From: an uncultured Bacteroidales bacterium | GTDB lineage: Bacteria > Bacteroidota > Bacteroidia > Bacteroidales > P3 | Reading direction: 5' to 3' | DNA: 64,000 bases | Assembly (NCBI GenBank): GCA_947175635.1 | Contig: CAMWNM010000002.1 | Location: 1 to 64,000, forward strand | Shown here: one piece after another, positions 47,431-55,648 of the stretch | Numbering within the stretch: position 1 is the stretch's first letter | Layout of the letters: each line of letters opens with the position of its first letter | Position numbers and translations under genes: made by a program | The notes under the pieces: model-generated | What the model was told of the DNA's origin: nothing | Database searches by the model: none | Seen by the model: only the letters and a program-made list of their open reading frames with translations

Positions 47431-47928
47431 TTAACGTGCTTTGCGAATAAACTTACGTAATATAAGACCGAAATTCTCGCCCGTGTGCTCCGCCCCGTCT
47501 TTTATGAGATTCAGTTTTGTTCCCCAAACACCTCCACGCCCTCTGATATCGTTTATCCTGGCTATCTCATTCTCCGCACTGTCAACCACAATCAAGTCGC
47601 AAAGATAATCTCCCTGCACATTGATGTCGTTCACAACCGCCTTTACCGTGTACCTCGATGCCGGATAATGGCCCAAGGTAAGCGTATTGACAAGTCCTTT
47701 ATTGGCATATGTCAGAAACTTGGCTACGATTCCGGGCTTGTCTTTATACCAATCTTTTTCGTAGATACTGAAGTCGTCTTCCGTCATCCCGTGCACGGAA
47801 AGAAAATCCATGGAGAAATTGACCCGGTTCTCGCTTTGCAAAGGCAACAGCGAACCTCTTTCCAACTGTTGTGCAAAAACGGTCAAACTGAAAAGAGAAG
47901 CGATAAAAATAAGTGTACAACGTTTCAT
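47431..47928 (-). CDS. Secreted hypothetical protein embedded in the biosynthetic cluster
   Basis: Signal peptide 'MKRCTLIFIASLFSLTVFAQ'; 1-nt overlap with fabG-like gene; no domain recognised. Confidence 0.75.
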   Translation of the reverse strand: MKRCTLIFIASLFSLTVFAQQLERGSLLPLQSENRVNFSMDFLSVHGMTEDDFSIYEKDWYKDKPGIVAKFLTYANKGLVNTLTLGHYPASRYTVKAVVNDINVQGDYLCDLIVVDSAENEIARINDIRGRGGVWGTKLNLIKDGAEHTGENFGLILRKFIRKAR

Positions 47929-48674
47929 CAGTATAATCCTCCATTAATTGAAATAGTTTCACCTGTAATGTAGGCGGCTTTATCCGACACCAGAAAAGAC
48001 ACCAGTTCGGCCACTTCTTCCGCTTGGCCGAAACGACCGGCGGGAATCAATTTCTTAAGGGCGGATTCATCCAGATCCCGCGTCATATCCGACTTGATAA
48101 AGCCCGGTGCCACGGCGTTCACCGTTACTTTGCGCGGCGCCACTTCCTGCGCCAACGCCTTGGTTGCGCCAATCAATGCCGCTTTTGCCGCCGAATAGTT
48201 CACCTGCCCGGGCATTCCTTTCAATCCGGAGAGCGATGATATGTTTACAATCCGGCCGAAACGTCGAGTCATCATGTTTTTAAGCAGGTTCCGCGTAATA
48301 TGGAAAAAACCGTTGAGCGTGGTGTCAAGCACTTTATGCCAATCAGCGTCCGGCATAAAGACCATCAGATTGTCGCGCCGTATTCCCGCATTGTTTACCA
48401 ATACGGCGATATATGCTTGGGGATGTTTCTCATGCCAATCCGCCACAGCCTTTTCCGTTTGTTCCGGACAAGAAACATCGAAACGCAGCAATTCCGCCGT
48501 TCCTCCCGCATTCCGTATCACTTCCTGCGCCTGAAGGGCAGCAGGCTCATCAGCGGTATAGTTTATGATTACCGAATAGCCGTCTTGCGCCAAACGGACC
48601 GCCACGGCCCTTCCGATACCCCGGCTGCCGCCCGTCACCAATGCATATCGTTCTTTTTCTTCCATCTTATTCAA
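47928..48674 (-). CDS. 3-oxoacyl-ACP reductase (FabG-like SDR)
   Basis: 'YALVTGGSRGIGRAVAVRLAQDGYSVIINY', 'VNNAGIRRD', 'NYSAAKAALIGATKALAQEVAPRKVTVNAVAPGFI'. Confidence 0.95.
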   Translation of the reverse strand: MNKMEEKERYALVTGGSRGIGRAVAVRLAQDGYSVIINYTADEPAALQAQEVIRNAGGTAELLRFDVSCPEQTEKAVADWHEKHPQAYIAVLVNNAGIRRDNLMVFMPDADWHKVLDTTLNGFFHITRNLLKNMMTRRFGRIVNISSLSGLKGMPGQVNYSAAKAALIGATKALAQEVAPRKVTVNAVAPGFIKSDMTRDLDESALKKLIPAGRFGQAEEVAELVSFLVSDKAAYITGETISINGGLY

Positions 48675-50184
48675 CCGAAGTTTGCACCAACATCTCCTGC
48701 AAGGCCGCTATTTCCTTGTACTTGGGCGTGTCGTCCTTGAACGCGGGCACGATATCGCGCACACGGTCGTATATCTTCCGCGTGGCCGGCGCCAGTTTGT
48801 CGGCCACCGACAGGCAATCCACCGCCTGCGCCAAAGCCATCATCAGTATAGCCAATACCTGACCTGCGTTTTCCACCACATGGCGGCACAGCAAAGCCGA
48901 ATTGGTTCCCATGCTCACGATATCCTGATTGTCGTTGTTGTTCGGAATGGAATGCACGTACATCGGGTTGGAAAGCGTCTGACTTTCGGCCGTGGTGGAA
49001 GTGGCGGTGAACTGCGAGGCCTGCATGCCGTAATTCAATCCCAAAACACCCATATTGACAAAGGGCGGCAAGATTCCGTTTATGCGGTCGTGGAACAGAT
49101 AGTTCAACTGCCGTTCGGCCAACATGGTCATTTTGGTTACGGCAATCTTGAGCTTGTCCATCTCAAACGACACGTAATCCCCGTGGAAGTTGCCGCCATG
49201 ATAAACATTACGCGTGGCCGGATCCACAACCGGGTTGTCGTCCACCGCGTTCAACTCGGCCACCAACACTTTTTCGGTATAGGCCACCGTATCGTAAACC
49301 GCCCCTAAGATCTGGGGGATGCAGCGCAACGAATAGTAGGGCTGCACCTTGTTCCGAAACACCGGCTCTGAAGAAGCGCGGTAGAGTTCTTCTTCGCGCT
49401 TGCGCAAACAACGGCTGCCTTCCGCGATGCGGCGCATATCGGCGGCGATGTGCCGCTGCCCCTCATGCTCCTTGAGCGCATTGAGTTCGTCGGCCATAAA
49501 ATCATCGTAAGACGAGGCTATCTCGTTCACCATTACCGAAGCGGCCGTTGCCCAGCACAGCAAACGTTTGGCCGTGAGAAGATTCACCAACCCCAAACCG
49601 GTCATTACCGCCGTTCCGTTGGTAACGGCAAGCCCTTCCCTGACCCTTATTTCCATGGGCCTGATTCCGGTTTGCCGCAACACTTCGGCCGTATTGTGTC
49701 TCTGACCTTTGTAAAAAACCTCCCCTTCTCCAATCAAAGCCAAGGCGATATGCGCCAACTGCACCAAATCACCGCTGGCTCCCACACTGCCATGTTCGGG
49801 TACAACGGGAACGATGTCGGCATTGAGAAAATCAATCAATACCTCCAGCATCTGCACGCTTACCCCCGAATAACCCTGCACAAAAGTCTGCAAACGGGAA
49901 ATCATGGCCGCCCGTACACATATCTCCGGCAAAGGTTTGCCCGCTCCTGTGGCATGGCTACGGATAATATTGTATTGTAATTCCTTAAGATGAACATCCT
50001 CAATACGCCATTGGGCCATCGGGCCAAACCCGGTATTGATGCCGTAAATTACTTTTTCTTTGGAAAACGCCTTTAAGAACTCGTGGCAGGCCGCCACCTT
50101 ACCCTTATCAGGAAACTCTATTTTTTCTTTACGATACAACAAGCGTTCAAACTCATCTATCGATAACTTTCCGTGTACGTTCAT
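48667..50184 (-). CDS. Aromatic amino acid ammonia-lyase (tyrosine-ammonia-lyase-like, HAL/PAL superfamily)
   Basis: MIO triad 'EHGSVGASGDLVQLAHIALALIGEGEVFYKG'; 'VIYGINTGFGPMAQWRI', 'QFTATSTTAESQTLSNPMYVHSIPNNNDNQDIVSMGTN'. Confidence 0.95.
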   Translation of the reverse strand: MNVHGKLSIDEFERLLYRKEKIEFPDKGKVAACHEFLKAFSKEKVIYGINTGFGPMAQWRIEDVHLKELQYNIIRSHATGAGKPLPEICVRAAMISRLQTFVQGYSGVSVQMLEVLIDFLNADIVPVVPEHGSVGASGDLVQLAHIALALIGEGEVFYKGQRHNTAEVLRQTGIRPMEIRVREGLAVTNGTAVMTGLGLVNLLTAKRLLCWATAASVMVNEIASSYDDFMADELNALKEHEGQRHIAADMRRIAEGSRCLRKREEELYRASSEPVFRNKVQPYYSLRCIPQILGAVYDTVAYTEKVLVAELNAVDDNPVVDPATRNVYHGGNFHGDYVSFEMDKLKIAVTKMTMLAERQLNYLFHDRINGILPPFVNMGVLGLNYGMQASQFTATSTTAESQTLSNPMYVHSIPNNNDNQDIVSMGTNSALLCRHVVENAGQVLAILMMALAQAVDCLSVADKLAPATRKIYDRVRDIVPAFKDDTPKYKEIAALQEMLVQTSVE

Positions 50185-50212
50185 AACTTTGGCACATGCT
50201 TTCCCAAAGAGG

Positions 50213-50220
50213 CAAAGATA
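50213..50220 (-). promoter_or_regulatory. -7 element TATCTTTG: probable main promoter of the 22-kb cluster
   Basis: Plus strand caaagata; 28 nt upstream of the ammonia-lyase ATG. Confidence 0.6.
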
Positions 50221-50329
50221 CGGAAAATAGTGTTAATATAAGAGAATTTAGCGGAATTCAAAACCGTCCACCAAGAAAATAAAACGATTCCCGCTTATAC
50301 AAAAATACTTGGTGTGGAAATTCTGACAA

Positions 50330-50707
50330 TTATTTTTCCGCCTCTTCCCGCATGGCGCTCAATTTATCGGCCGATTGCTTCAGTATCTTTTCCATACGGT
50401 CGGGACGCGCCATATAATAGTTCATCAGGGCTTCGTACTGACGGTAGTCTATGCCGTATTTCTTGAAAACGGGTACATACAGGTCAAGGGAACGGTCAAG
50501 CATCACGCGGTTGGCCTCAACGGTGTTCTTCTCTCTCGTTTCGTACAGATGCGCTTCTATCAGCCGTATCTCCGTGAGCAACTCGCTCATTTCGGCCTCT
50601 TTGAGAAAGGGCCGCGGCCTGTCGCCCCCGCAGGATGCCGCCACAACGGCCACGAGCAACACGCACACGCCAGCCCAAACCGGTCTTATTATCTTGTTAC
50701 GTAACAT
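50330..50707 (-). CDS. DUF4296 family lipoprotein
   Basis: Lipobox 'VAAVVAASCGGD'-like N terminus; 'LTEIRLIEAHLYETREKNTVEANRVMLDRSLDLYVPVFKKYGIDYRQYEALMNYYM'. Confidence 0.85.
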   Translation of the reverse strand: MLRNKIIRPVWAGVCVLLVAVVAASCGGDRPRPFLKEAEMSELLTEIRLIEAHLYETREKNTVEANRVMLDRSLDLYVPVFKKYGIDYRQYEALMNYYMARPDRMEKILKQSADKLSAMREEAEK

Positions 50708-50743
50708 TCCTTAATTCTGTTTTGAATGGCGAAGATAACAAAA

Positions 50744-50774
50744 TTTGCCGTTTCCCTCTTTTATACTACCTTTG
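50744..50774 (+). promoter_or_regulatory. Bacteroidetes promoter (-33 TTTG / -7 TACCTTTG) for metK leader
   Basis: TTTG at 50744-50747, 19-nt spacer, TACCTTTG at 50767-50774. Confidence 0.75.
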
Positions 50775-50804
50775 CATTGCCTCGAACCATAAACCGGGGC
50801 ATCG

Positions 50805-50852
50805 GAGTGGAAGGATTTGGCTGCTTGCTACCACATAAAAAAAAGCTAAAAT
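50805..50852 (+). promoter_or_regulatory. SAM-II (SAM_alpha) riboswitch aptamer upstream of metK
   Basis: GTGG-aag-GATTTG-gct-GCTTGC-ta-CCAC-ataaaaaa-AAGCTAAAA: P1 GTGG/CCAC, pseudoknot GCTT(50823-26)/AAGC(50843-46), conserved GATTTG and GCTAAAA. Confidence 0.82.
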
Positions 50853-51022
50853 GCACGTCCGGCGTAATTGAAACGCCTCTTCGGTTTGTATCCGGAGTTT
50901 TCGATTCCCGAGTTTGCCGACGTTGTATCTTATCTTTTTCCGGGCTTTCCGCGTCTTTCTTCCCTCACTGCTTTTCCGCACAGGCGGAGGTTTTATTATT
51001 TAATTCTTAAAATTTTAACGTT

Positions 51023-52312
51023 ATGTCGTATTTGTTTACTTCCGAATCCGTTTCGGCAGGCCATCCCGATAAAGTGGCCGACATGATTTCCGATGCCTTG
51101 CTGGACGAGTTCCTGCGTCAGGATCCAGACGCAAAGGTGGCTTGCGAAACCTTGGTCACAACCGGTTTGGTCGTATGTGCCGGCGAAGTGAAGACCGAAG
51201 GATACGTGGATATCCAGCAAACAGCGCGCCAAACCATCAAGCAAATCGGTTACACAAAAGGAGAATACCGCTTTGAAGGTGATTCCTGCGGTGTGATTTC
51301 CACGATTCACAGCCAATCGCCCGATATAAACCAAGGGGTGGAACGCAAAAAAGAAGAGGAACAGGGTGCCGGCGACCAGGGCATGATGTTCGGTTACGCC
51401 TGCCGCGATACCGAAGACTTTATGCCGTTGCCCATTTATCTGGCGCACGCCCTCCTCAAGGAATTGGACGCCATCCGGCGCGAAGGCAAAAAAATGAAAT
51501 ACCTCCGTCCCGATGCCAAAAGCCAGGTAACCGTCAGATACAGCGATGCAGGGAAGCCCGAAAACATCGATACCCTGGTGGTTTCCTGCCAGCACGATGA
51601 CTTTGCGCCCGAAAAGCAAATGTTGGAAAAGATTACCGACGATATCAAGAACATCGCCATTCCAGCCATGCTGAAGAAAATGCCCGAAAATATCAAGAAT
51701 CTGTTTGCAAAGAAATACAAACTCTTTGTGAATCCCACCGGCAAGTTCGTTATCGGCGGTCCGCACGGCGACACCGGATTGACGGGAAGAAAGATTATAG
51801 TGGATACCTACGGCGGCAAGTCGGCCCACGGCGGGGGCGCGTTCTCGGGCAAGGATTCTTCGAAGGTTGACCGCTCGGCCGCTTACGCCATGCGCCATAT
51901 AGCCAAGAACCTTGTGGCCGCGGGCATTTGCGATGAAGCCATGGTACAGGTAGCCTACGCCATCGGTGTGGCGCAGCCGGTAGGGCTTTATGTAAATACG
52001 TTCGGCTCTTCGCACGTAAAGATGAGCGACGGACAGATTGCCGATCTCCTGCGCCGGAACGTTGACTTGCGCCCTTTTGCCATCGTACAGCGTTTCGGAT
52101 TACGCAATCCCATTTTCAAACCCACCGCCAGTTACGGACACTTCGGCCGTAAGCCCTACACGGAAACGGTGGAAGTGTTTTACCGCGACAAGGATACCAA
52201 AGTGAAAAAATCGGGCAAACAGGAAAGATTCTTCAAGTCCGTTACGTTTTTCAGTTGGGAAAAGACCGACCTCGTTCCCGCTTTCAAGAAACTCTTCTTG
52301 TCTTCAAAATAA
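51023..52312 (+). CDS. metK: S-adenosylmethionine synthase
   Basis: '[25 protein letters not shown]', '[16 protein letters not shown]', '[34 protein letters not shown]'. Confidence 0.98.
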   Translation: MSYLFTSESVSAGHPDKVADMISDALLDEFLRQDPDAKVACETLVTTGLVVCAGEVKTEGYVDIQQTARQTIKQIGYTKGEYRFEGDSCGVISTIHSQSPDINQGVERKKEEEQGAGDQGMMFGYACRDTEDFMPLPIYLAHALLKELDAIRREGKKMKYLRPDAKSQVTVRYSDAGKPENIDTLVVSCQHDDFAPEKQMLEKITDDIKNIAIPAMLKKMPENIKNLFAKKYKLFVNPTGKFVIGGPHGDTGLTGRKIIVDTYGGKSAHGGGAFSGKDSSKVDRSAAYAMRHIAKNLVAAGICDEAMVQVAYAIGVAQPVGLYVNTFGSSHVKMSDGQIADLLRRNVDLRPFAIVQRFGLRNPIFKPTASYGHFGRKPYTETVEVFYRDKDTKVKKSGKQERFFKSVTFFSWEKTDLVPAFKKLFLSSK

Positions 52313-52360
52313 CACTTGCTTCATCCAGGAAGATTTTCCATAATCTCCTACATAAATGTG

Positions 52361-52397
52361 AACGGGTAAAACTTTTGTGCGTTTTACCCGTTTTTAA
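52361..52397 (+). terminator. Rho-independent terminator after metK
   Basis: aacgggtaaaac-ttttgtgc-gttttacccgtttttaa. Confidence 0.88.
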
Positions 52398-52650
52398 TTC
52401 CGGCATACCGTTTTTCCACCGATCTTTCCGGCAAAATCAGGGACAGTATCTTTAAGTTCCTCTTCAAAACGATAGGTGTACTCTTGTTGATAACTTTTAT
52501 TTCAGCTATATGCCATATCCACGATATTTGTTTTAATATTATTGTTTTTGTCATACATTTGCACACACTTATTATCCGGTAATCTAATCGTGATAGAAGT
52601 CGGGGAAATGCCGAAAACCCATCTAGAGTAGGCAAAAAGAGACTTATAAG

Positions 52651-53301
52651 ATGAAAAAACTTGGTTTGACCGTATTAGCCTTTGCGCTTTGCCTTACAAT
52701 TTCCTCTTCCACAATGGCGCAGGAAAAACAACTGAACAAAGCCTTGAAAAAAGAGTATAAAAACAAGATGAAGGAATACGAAAAAGGCGGATGGAAAATA
52801 TTTGGAACCTCTCGAACCTTAGACGTTTCACTACTTTCACATTATCAGAAACTCAATCAAGACGGCATTACCGAAGCATACGGAACCGCCTTATCCGCAA
52901 GCAAAAACATTGCGAAAGATAAGTTGCTGATGAGCGCTTGTATAACATACGCCGCCAAAAATGGCAGCCGGATCAAAGGACGTATCGTGGAAGACATGGG
53001 CTCTATCGTTTCAACAGAGGAACTGGCGGAATTCGACCATTTCTATGCCGCTTATGAAAATGCCATACAAACGGAAATAAAAGGCGAACTGCGTCAATCT
53101 TACAGTATTTACCGGCCGGTCACGGTAGACGGGAAAGACGCTTTTGAATTTGAAACCTATTATATCGTTGACGAAGCGGAAGCTTCCAAAGCCAGAATCC
53201 GGGCGTTCCAAAATGCCGCCCGGGAATCGGCCGTCGCCCAAAAATATGCGGAAAAAGTTTCGGCATTCGTAAATGAGGCTTTCAATCCGATGGAGGAATA
53301 A
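52651..53301 (+). CDS. Secreted hypothetical protein
   Basis: Signal peptide 'MKKLGLTVLAFALCLTISSSTMAQ'; conserved-looking alpha/beta body. Confidence 0.75.
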   Translation: MKKLGLTVLAFALCLTISSSTMAQEKQLNKALKKEYKNKMKEYEKGGWKIFGTSRTLDVSLLSHYQKLNQDGITEAYGTALSASKNIAKDKLLMSACITYAAKNGSRIKGRIVEDMGSIVSTEELAEFDHFYAAYENAIQTEIKGELRQSYSIYRPVTVDGKDAFEFETYYIVDEAEASKARIRAFQNAARESAVAQKYAEKVSAFVNEAFNPMEE

Positions 53302-53320
53302 ACAAACGGCAATAGATTCA

Positions 53321-54385
53321 ATGCATTCATTTCTCAGACCTTCTTGCTTTTTCAGGTTCTTCATCATTACCTGTTCGCTCATGGCGGTTCTTTCATCATA
53401 TGCCGAAGAACCGCCCGCCTGGTATGATTTGAAAGTGCGGCATACGCGCTATCCGAGAGAGGTGTACTTCAGTGGATTCGTTCTTGGTGAACAACAACCG
53501 GGAGAGAATCTTCAACAGGCAATGGAGCGCATCAAACGGGAAGCACAGGTTGAAGCGGCTTCGTCCATCCGGATGAAAGTAGAAAAAACGCTGACCGAAT
53601 CCAATCGGAGTGAACTCGTACAAGAAGCAGGTTCTTTTGATGAAAGAGTGACGGAACATTTTGAATCTTCTACACAGATACGGGTTGATATGGAAATTCC
53701 CGGTTTGAAAGTGGAAGTCTGGAAAAATGACGCTACAAAAGAACTGGCAGCCTTTGCATACGTAAAGAAAGACGAATTGGTGCATACATTGGAACGACAG
53801 ATTCTTACAGGAACGACTAAAGCGGAATTGACCTTGGAAAATGTAAGCCGGCTGATAGAGGAACACCGTAAGCCTGAAGCCCGTAAAGCGGCAGAGGCAG
53901 GAATGCGCTTGTTTGAAGACATAGAAAAAACGCAGGCGCTTCTATCGGCTGTTGACAATAGAAACGCTATTGACTTACAGATTTCCGAAACAAATAAACT
54001 CAAACAATCAATGGCGGATCGCCTGGCAGAGCTGCAACATGGCATTGCCATCTGCCTGCGTGTAAAAGCCTATTGCCAAGAAAAACCATATTCCTATCTG
54101 GAAAAACAACTGCAAGGGGAATTAAATGCTTTGAGTTGCCATTTTACCAAAGACACCGTTGAAGCAGAGTGGATTATCACTATTGATGCCAAAAGCAGGG
54201 AATATCAACGTATAAATTTCGGCAATACGGATATGTACACTTCTTATATGGATGCACAGCTTTCTGTGTTTAAAACCAGTACAGAAAAACTTATCTATGA
54301 GGATCTGTTGACGGTAAAAGGAACGCATACCTTAAATTTTGATGAAGCCGCACGGGAAGCATATAAAGCAGGGGCAAAAAAATAG
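53321..54385 (+). CDS. LPP20-like secreted protein
   Basis: 'EEPPAWYDLKVRHTRYPREVYFSGFVLGEQQPGENLQQAMERIKREAQVEAASSIRMKVE'; signal sequence upstream; start inferred. Confidence 0.6.
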   Translation: MHSFLRPSCFFRFFIITCSLMAVLSSYAEEPPAWYDLKVRHTRYPREVYFSGFVLGEQQPGENLQQAMERIKREAQVEAASSIRMKVEKTLTESNRSELVQEAGSFDERVTEHFESSTQIRVDMEIPGLKVEVWKNDATKELAAFAYVKKDELVHTLERQILTGTTKAELTLENVSRLIEEHRKPEARKAAEAGMRLFEDIEKTQALLSAVDNRNAIDLQISETNKLKQSMADRLAELQHGIAICLRVKAYCQEKPYSYLEKQLQGELNALSCHFTKDTVEAEWIITIDAKSREYQRINFGNTDMYTSYMDAQLSVFKTSTEKLIYEDLLTVKGTHTLNFDEAAREAYKAGAKK

Positions 54386-54413
54386 GCTCCGTCATCACAC
54401 AAACCATCATGCA

Positions 54414-55505
54414 ATGAAAAGATTTTTATTATGGGCGATAGCTTGCCTGTTGCCTTTACTGACATCGGCGCAAGTAAGGAAGGTGGCCATTCTGGAAGCC
54501 GTAGATAGAGAAGGAAATGTTCCCTATGCCCATAAATTGATGTTACGGTCCAATCTTGCAAAAGCCATTACAAGTGCCGAGGGATATGAAGCATACGACA
54601 GAACCGATATGGATGCCATTATGGGGGAACAGAATTTTCAAAGAACAGGGATGGTCTCCGATGACCAGATAAGACGTTTGGGTGAGATGACGGGGGCTGC
54701 TTATATCCTGGTTGCAGAAGCTGCCATTGCAGATGAGAAGAGTATGTTCATCACCGCTAAGATTCTCAATGTGGAAACGGCAAAAACGGAAGTTACCGAA
54801 AATGTGTTAATGGGAAATTCTCCGTCCGAAATACAAATAGGATGTACGGAGCTGGCGAATAAATTGTTGGGGTTGAATATACAATCCACCAATCTCCTAA
54901 TACAGCCAAAGCCGGCAACACAAGAAGAGGCGCCCCCTGTTGCAGCGCGTCAGACAAATATTTCAAACCAACAGGAACGTAGGGAGGGCATAGGTTCTCT
55001 TAAGGTTTTTCCGGATGGCAGCAAAGGTATTGTGTTTTTTGAAGACGAAACTGGAGGATTAGCGGTTTCTTTGGATCAGGTTTCTGTACAATGGGAAAAT
55101 GCAAAAGGCCGTAAGTTCAACAATATTATCGCCTTGATTGATGAAGGTTCTGCCTCGACCTATTTTATCAAAGGGAAAGGATTGGAGCAAACCCGTTCTA
55201 TTGTAAATCAAATAGGGGTGATGGCGCCGGCGGCGAATTGGTGCACGAACCATGGCTATGGCTGGTACCTGCCTTCGGCCGGAGAGTTGTATTATCTATT
55301 GGTTGTGGCAAATGAGAAAAAACGGGGACAAGGACGTATTTCCCGCGCTCGTATGGCAAACGGAGGCGCTCCTTTGGACGGGCGTTGGTTTTGGTGCAGC
55401 AATGAACATGACAGGAAGGAGGCCTTTAATGTATCAAATGGTGGAAGCATCGACACCGAAGATAAAAATGAATTGAACTATGTTGTAGCGGTAAGAGCCT
55501 TCTAG
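54414..55505 (+). CDS. Secreted protein: CsgG/LpoB-like N-terminal domain plus DUF1566-like C-terminal domain
   Basis: 'RKVAILEAVDREGNVPYAHKLMLRSNLAKAI...YDRTDMDAIMGEQNFQRTGMVSDDQIRRLGEMTGAAYILVAEAAI'; C-terminal 'GWYLPSAGELYYLLVV...WFWCSNEHD'. Confidence 0.65.
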   Translation: MKRFLLWAIACLLPLLTSAQVRKVAILEAVDREGNVPYAHKLMLRSNLAKAITSAEGYEAYDRTDMDAIMGEQNFQRTGMVSDDQIRRLGEMTGAAYILVAEAAIADEKSMFITAKILNVETAKTEVTENVLMGNSPSEIQIGCTELANKLLGLNIQSTNLLIQPKPATQEEAPPVAARQTNISNQQERREGIGSLKVFPDGSKGIVFFEDETGGLAVSLDQVSVQWENAKGRKFNNIIALIDEGSASTYFIKGKGLEQTRSIVNQIGVMAPAANWCTNHGYGWYLPSAGELYYLLVVANEKKRGQGRISRARMANGGAPLDGRWFWCSNEHDRKEAFNVSNGGSIDTEDKNELNYVVAVRAF

Positions 55506-55534
55506 CACCTCATCTATTTATTTTGGATACTGCT

Positions 55535-55570
55535 GAGGGAAAAGACCGGTCTGATCTTTTCCCTCTTTTT
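55535..55570 (+). terminator. Rho-independent terminator
   Basis: gagggaaaaga-ccggtctga-tcttttccctcttttt. Confidence 0.88.
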
Positions 55571-55648
55571 ATAGGCTTTCCGTTTTTTTATTTAACCCTT
55601 TTCTTGTTTCTTTGTAAACAAAAGGACGCAACCCAACAATTTCTCTTA

